Source of the DNA: Lindgomyces ingoldianus | Lineage: Eukaryota; Ascomycota; Dothideomycetes; Pleosporales; Lindgomycetaceae | NCBI RefSeq assembly: GCF_010093535.1 | Contig: NW_022985169.1 | Location: 1,538,718-1,589,653 of the forward strand | Direction: 5' to 3' | DNA length: 50,936 nucleotides | In this document: one piece after another, positions 46,900 through 50,936 of the stretch | Layout: each line of letters starts with the position of its first letter | How positions within the stretch are numbered: the stretch's first letter is position 1 | The notes under the pieces: generated by a model | What the model was told of the DNA's origin: nothing | The model's input: only the letters and a program-made list of their open reading frames with translations | The model's database searches: none | Made by a program: the position numbers and the translations under genes

Positions 46900-47700
46900 A
46901 TCTGCGCTGTTTACACAATGTAACTTACTACACATTCTAAAACTAGGAAAATAACTAAGCTGCTACGTAAGTAGTACTACTAGCTAAGCATAAGCTAGAA
47001 CATTAAGACTTACATTAGCACTTATAAGGCTTATTAGTAGAGCTATATCTTTTAAGATAAGACTTTAGGGCTCTTTAAGCTACTACTAATACTTAAGTAA
47101 GTATAGTAAAACATTTTTATAAATTTTAAGTTATTTCTACCTAATTAAGCTAGCTATAATAATGTGTTTATTATAGTAGACTATCTAAGCAAGCGCTGCT
47201 TTTTACTGCTGTGCTACAAGACTATTACTGCTGTAGGGGCTGCAGACCTATACTATTGCTATATCTAGTGTGTCTATAGACCCTCTTAATTAATTATCTC
47301 TAACTATAGACTATAGTTTACCTTTATATTTATAGACAAGCTCTGCTACTTTACTAGTGTTAAATAAAAGCTTTTTACGCCTTACTATCCTTAGACTAAC
47401 AGCAACATAGAGGTGCTAAATTAGTATATTAACTAGCAACTATGTTTATTTGTTAATTACTTCTAAAACAACTAGTTAGACCTGCTGCCCTATATAGACT
47501 AGGCTTAAGCATCTTTACTATATAAGATAATAAAGTTATTACTGTTTAAAATTAAGTTTAGCTATTATCTAACACACTACTAGAACTAGAAGGCACATAT
47601 AAGACACTTACTAACTGCGCTAAAGCAGATTTTACATAAGAAAGCTTAAAGCTATGCTAAGCTTTACTACAACACTATATAATAAGTAATTAAGATTATA
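46900..47700 (+). pseudogene. degraded integrase region of the chromovirus
   Basis: After the RNase H region the frame contains NNVFIIVDYLSKRCFLL, the first catalytic Asp block of the integrase core (usual form VDRLTKxAHF), then TSVK and YYP-type blocks with stops. The third catalytic residue could not be read securely. Confidence 0.65.
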
Positions 47701-48029
47701 AGGAAGGGCATTACTTAAGCCTAAAAGTAGTAAGCAGCTTAGGTAAATAAAAAGTAGCATAAGCCTAACTTTATAGTAGGCAATAAAGTATACATAACTT
47801 TTAAAGGCTTTACTATAGGGCGCCCTAGCTAGAAGCTTAACTAGTAGATGTACAGGCCTTATTTAATTATAAGTATAAGAGGTTATTTGTACTAGCTTAA
47901 GCTCCCCCTATACATAAGGATGCACAACGTCTTCTACGCAGACTGCCTACAGCAGGCAGCACCTATAATGCTGCTAGGTTAGGTTAAGCCTTTAGAGAAG
48001 CTAATTAAGGTTAACAGTTACCCTAAGTA

Positions 48030-48180
48030 GCAGGTTTAGAACATCCTAGATAGTCGCGTCCACTGCAGGCGTCTCTAATACTAAGCCTTATAGGTAGGCT
48101 ATAATTCTAACCCTACCTAGTATAATGCTAACAGATTCCTTAGAGCTCTGCATAAGGTAAAGGACTTCTACTAAGCATAT
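48030..48180 (+). pseudogene. degraded chromodomain at the pol C-terminus
   Basis: The frame reads NILDSRVHCRRL, a stop, then VGYNSNPT, NANRFLRALHKVKDFY and AYPTKPSLP. This is the ILDSR...YLVxWxGY...TWE layout of chromodomains at the end of chromovirus integrases, which in active elements steer integration to heterochromatin. The stops replace Trp and Gln positions. Confidence 0.8.
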
Positions 48181-48363
48181 CCTACTAAGCCTAGTCTGCC
48201 AGCGCAACTAGACGCCTAGTTGCAAGCGTATAAAAAAAGCAAGAATATAGAACTTATAAAGGTTAATAATTAACCTACACTAAGGTCTTAACTAGTTTAA
48301 AGACTAACATAGAGGCGCTAAACTACCTAGTCTTAGGGACAAGACTGCCTTAGAAGGGGGTAA

Positions 48364-48638
48364 TGTGACAGTCCTACGCAGAGAGCTTTGTCGCGCTTCA
48401 CATAACAAGCTGCCTGTGCAGCTAATTAGGATATAAGGGGTGCGACTAGCGCAACGCTATTAGTTTGCTTAGCGCTAGCGTTCTTGCTAGCGCCTTAGCG
48501 CTGCAAGCACTTCTTCTGCAGAGCTGCCCTTAAAGCTCCCTTTCTCCTCTCTATCTTAGTGTAGCTGAAATAGAGCCGACCTACTCTGCCTTGCTTCCCC
48601 AGCTCCATACAGTAGTAGAGACAGTGCTTGTCATCACA
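48364..48638 (+). repeat. 3' LTR of the chromovirus
   Basis: It is 275 bp. Its last 80 bases are almost unmutated (GAGCCGACCTACTCTGCC, CTTGTCATCACA), while the sequence just upstream of it is more A/T-shifted. It is followed by the GTCTT duplication. Confidence 0.92.
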
Positions 48639-48643
48639 GTCTT

Positions 48644-48658
48644 GCCTGCGCCGTTACA
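48644..48658 (+). repeat. tail of the duplicated S1 LTR
   Basis: GCCTGCGCCGTTACA completes the S1 unit begun at 41973. The following AAATC (48659-48663) is the right copy of the S1 target duplication. Confidence 0.88.
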
Positions 48659-48979
48659 AAATCTATGTGTAATAAGCTTAAGTATGTACTTAACAACTAC
48701 CTTTTTTTTAAGCTTAGTTAGATTCTTTAATTTAGGCTAGCATTTTACTTATAAAGGCTGTCTAGCGCGTTAATTACTTAGTGTTGTATAAGAGATATTA
48801 TAGATAGCTGTAGCGTGTTATAAGAAGAGTTTTAAGTCTTATTTAAGACCCTAAAGAGTAACCTGTATTTAACATTCTTTAGAAGATTTAATCTAGTGTT
48901 GTTGTTAAAGCATTATGTAGACAGGTAGAGTTTAGTAGGGGCTTGGCAAAAGTGGCCGGCTAACCTGTTAGGTACGTTA

Positions 48980-50339
48980 TAGTCTTTTATAATTTAGGAA
49001 ATAAGTTAGAGCTTAATTTTAGCTATTAGCTTATTACTAATAGCTTTATATAGTATACACTATAAGCTACATAATATCACTTAAGTGTATGTATAGTTAA
49101 TAAATAAACTTACATAAACATTATTTACATAACTACTAAAAGAACTCTATAAAAGCTTTTCTTTGCGCATAATATTTAGAGTTATATACCTACTATATAG
49201 CGCAGCAGAATTTAGCTTATATTAGTTTAAGATATACTATAACTACTATAAAAATAAACTTTGTATAAAAACCTTCTTATATAATTTATACTTATTTATT
49301 ATATATAAAACTATAAAAATGTTTAGAATTATAGAGTTGTAAATAGACAACACTCTTAGTATTATTATAACTAATTTTACACAACATAAAGAAAAAAAGC
49401 TGTAGAAGGCTAAATTGTACATAAAGCTTAAGATAATACTATTACATAAATTGCTTATAAAATTTAATAACCTTTTTTTTAGCTTATATAAAATAAAACT
49501 AGAATCTTATTAACTTAAAAAGAATAAGCTAAAAACCTGTATATAGTAGACCTAAACATAGAGAACGCTATGTAGAGGTATATTAAACAGCGCGCATAAG
49601 GTGCTTATATTGCGTTAGTGTGTTAACCTAAGGTAGTATTTAACTTGTCTACTGCTGCTTAAGTTATGTTACTATTATATAATAATATTAAGGCATTAAA
49701 TGTATAAATCTAATAGTAAATTAATAACTAGAATTAAGAATTATTATTTGTACTACTTAATTTTTTATATATAAAGTTGTTTATCTTTACTAATAAATTA
49801 TTTATAAATAATAAGAACTTAAGTTTATAGCTTAGCTTTCTTATTATTTTTAAAATAAAGTAGTGCACTAAGAACTTGTATAACTTTAAAATGATATATA
49901 ATATTATACACTAGAACTTTTCTAAATGTAAATGTGTTACCTGCTCTATACTAGCTAGTAAACTGTATAGAATAGTAGAAGGATTTAACTACGTAATTAC
50001 ACTAAGCATAATAATTAACTAGATTATATGTATGCTTAGACTACCTCTAATACCTATTATACTATGCATAGATTTAAGATTTTTATATAAATGTCTTATA
50101 AAGCTTAGTATAATAAATAAGAAAAAGCTTATAATTAATATTATATTAATTTAAGAATTATATAAGAAGAAAGAGATTATAAAAATTAGGTAGCTTAATA
50201 GAAAAAATAACCTAGCAAATGCCTATATAAAGAAGGCGCTAAACTCTACTTTTAAGAAACTAATTTTATACAACTAACTAACTATTAGAGTTAAAGCGTT
50301 AGTTAATAGAATTAAGCCTATATAAGATAATAAATAAAG
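48980..50339 (+). mobile_element. Ty1/copia retrotransposon, 3' part of pol, RIP-degraded
   Basis: Plus-strand frames read as the late reverse transcriptase and RNase H regions of fungal Ty1/copia elements: blocks around 49180-49540 (ELQIDNTLSIII-like with stops; the family has QTDDTL), IKALN near 49690, a decayed FVDGSFANNKDLSSQxGF block near 49790-49860, and RLPLIPIILCIDLRFLYKCL, then NNLANAYIKKALNSTFKKLI near 50040-50270. The order is correct for copia, where integrase precedes reverse transcriptase. Stops are frequent. The upstream portion was displaced by the transposon at 40109-48977. Confidence 0.75.
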
Positions 50340-50535
50340 TGTTATGTTATAAGTATAAGCAAGGCAGACTAGGCAAGATCTATATAAAGGAAAAAGAAAA
50401 AGTTGCTAGTGTCTAAATAGTAGTATTTAGATACGCAGTTAGGCGTTATATGTTATAGTCTTGTGTTACAGTTGTACGCACAGACAGATAAATACCTCTT
50501 TCCTTCGCACAGAATTAGAACAAGAAGAATTAACA
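50340..50535 (+). repeat. putative 3' LTR of the Ty1/copia element
   Basis: Immediately after the end of the RNase H frame the sequence TGTTATGTTATAAG...GAATTAACA has TGTTA/TAACA inverted ends over 196 bp and is less mutated in its second half (GTACGCACAGACAG, CCTTCGCACAG). The partner LTR is not in the window, so the boundary is inferred. Confidence 0.45.
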
Positions 50536-50936
50536 CCAGTTACCTGCAACCCCCCCCGCGCGCGATGTGTACACTGTGCAAACCTCTTTGCTTTGCATAG
50601 CTAGCATAGAGCCTATTTAACATAAATAGTTTTTATTTATAGTTTTACTATATATAACTACTATTATTACTAGTAGTACTATTATAACTAGAGACGCTAG
50701 AAGTACTTTTATTTTCTAACTCTTCTAAATCTTCTTTGTCTTCTATATTTATTATTTATTTTTTGTTTTCCTTTAGAACTACTAGGTGAAGTATAATTAT
50801 AATAAAGTTGCTTTTTACTATAAGAATAGAAATAGCAATTATAAAAAAATCTACTTACTAAATATAGTATAAAATATATATCTTTTTAACATTAATTTTT
50901 TTACTTAAACTAAAATTATAATATAATATAAATAAA
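50536..50936. repeat. AT-rich RIP-like sequence at the window end
   Basis: After a short GC-rich stretch with a C8 run followed by GCGCGCG near 50551-50565, the sequence becomes TA-rich without frames. I see nothing else in it. Confidence 0.5.

Larger units (their letters stand above)
42061..48638 (+). mobile_element. Ty3/gypsy chromodomain-containing LTR retrotransposon (chromovirus), 6578 bp, RIP-degraded
   Basis: Two 275-bp LTRs (42061-42335, 48364-48638) with TGTGAC...ACA ends are flanked by a perfect GTCTT duplication (42056-42060, 48639-48643). The plus-strand order is that of a chromovirus: gag region, retropepsin (about 44410-44460), reverse transcriptase (about 45320-45900), RNase H, integrase (about 46900-47700) and a C-terminal chromodomain (about 48030-48180). 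Stops and missense changes run through all of them. A purine tract (AGAAGGGGG) precedes the 3' LTR. It is the youngest layer of the nest. Confidence 0.93.
40109..48977 (-). mobile_element. Fot1/pogo-family transposon (family F), inverted second copy, split by a nested LTR stack
   Basis: Its ends ACGTACCTAACAGG... and ...CCTGTTAGGTACGT are flanked by TA (40107-40108, 48978-48979). Without the insertion it is about 1.9 kb and matches 33999-35845 in reverse orientation: 40190-41680 with 34330-35790, and 48659-48977 with 33999-34320. The S1 LTR plus gypsy stack entered at AAATC. It contains a private 41-bp tandem duplication. Its transposase frame is full of stops. Confidence 0.9.

Noticed and set aside
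28338..50936. possible Starship or other giant cargo-carrying element
   Set aside because: No tyrosine-recombinase (DUF3435-type) captain gene or cargo genes were recognised; the block is explained by nested ordinary transposons.

Overview
The window is from a filamentous ascomycete (Pezizomycotina). The evidence is a spliced Zn2Cys6 regulator of the XlnR/XYR1 family with short GT-AG introns, and long AT-rich blocks in which transposons carry dense C-to-T and G-to-A transitions of the repeat-induced point mutation (RIP) kind. A Dothideomycete is my guess only; nothing here fixes genus or species.

The layout is bipartite. A gene-bearing island with balanced base composition (about 8.95-28.3 kb) lies between two transposon deserts rich in TA and in stop codons (1-8.9 kb and 28.3-50.9 kb). 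The island holds two genes that can be reconstructed fully: a four-exon aldehyde dehydrogenase on the minus strand (9740-11292, 468 aa) and the four-exon xlnR orthologue on the plus strand (15734-18946, 996 aa). Their 5' ends face each other across about 4.4 kb that includes a 35-G homopolymer 542 bp before the xlnR start. The right third of the island (24.3-28.2 kb) holds only coding-like fragments.

The deserts are nested mobile elements whose boundaries can be read from matching target-site duplications (TSDs). Left: a RIP-degraded Ty3/gypsy element (family G1, pol on the minus strand) carries a 421-bp miniature element with 77-bp terminal direct repeats (TRIM-like), a 283-bp solo LTR and a 223-bp LTR-like insert with four 21-bp tandem repeats. 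Right: a Fot1/pogo-like transposon remnant (28338) is followed by an inverted fragment of the same family and by a nearly full second G1 copy (29768-39881), itself holding two solo LTRs and a 1.85-kb Fot1/pogo element. Next comes a four-deep stack: a Ty1/copia element was entered by a Fot1/pogo element (40109-48977), which was entered by a solo LTR (41684-48658), which was entered by a 6.6-kb chromodomain-bearing Ty3/gypsy element (42061-48638).

The two genes have no evident joint function. XlnR orthologues activate xylanase, cellulase and pentose-catabolism genes; the aldehyde dehydrogenase has no assigned substrate. I found no CRISPR array, rRNA, tRNA or biosynthetic cluster. The most unusual content is the set of short, little-mutated terminal-repeat elements inside heavily mutated hosts, one family of which keeps an open frame in both copies.
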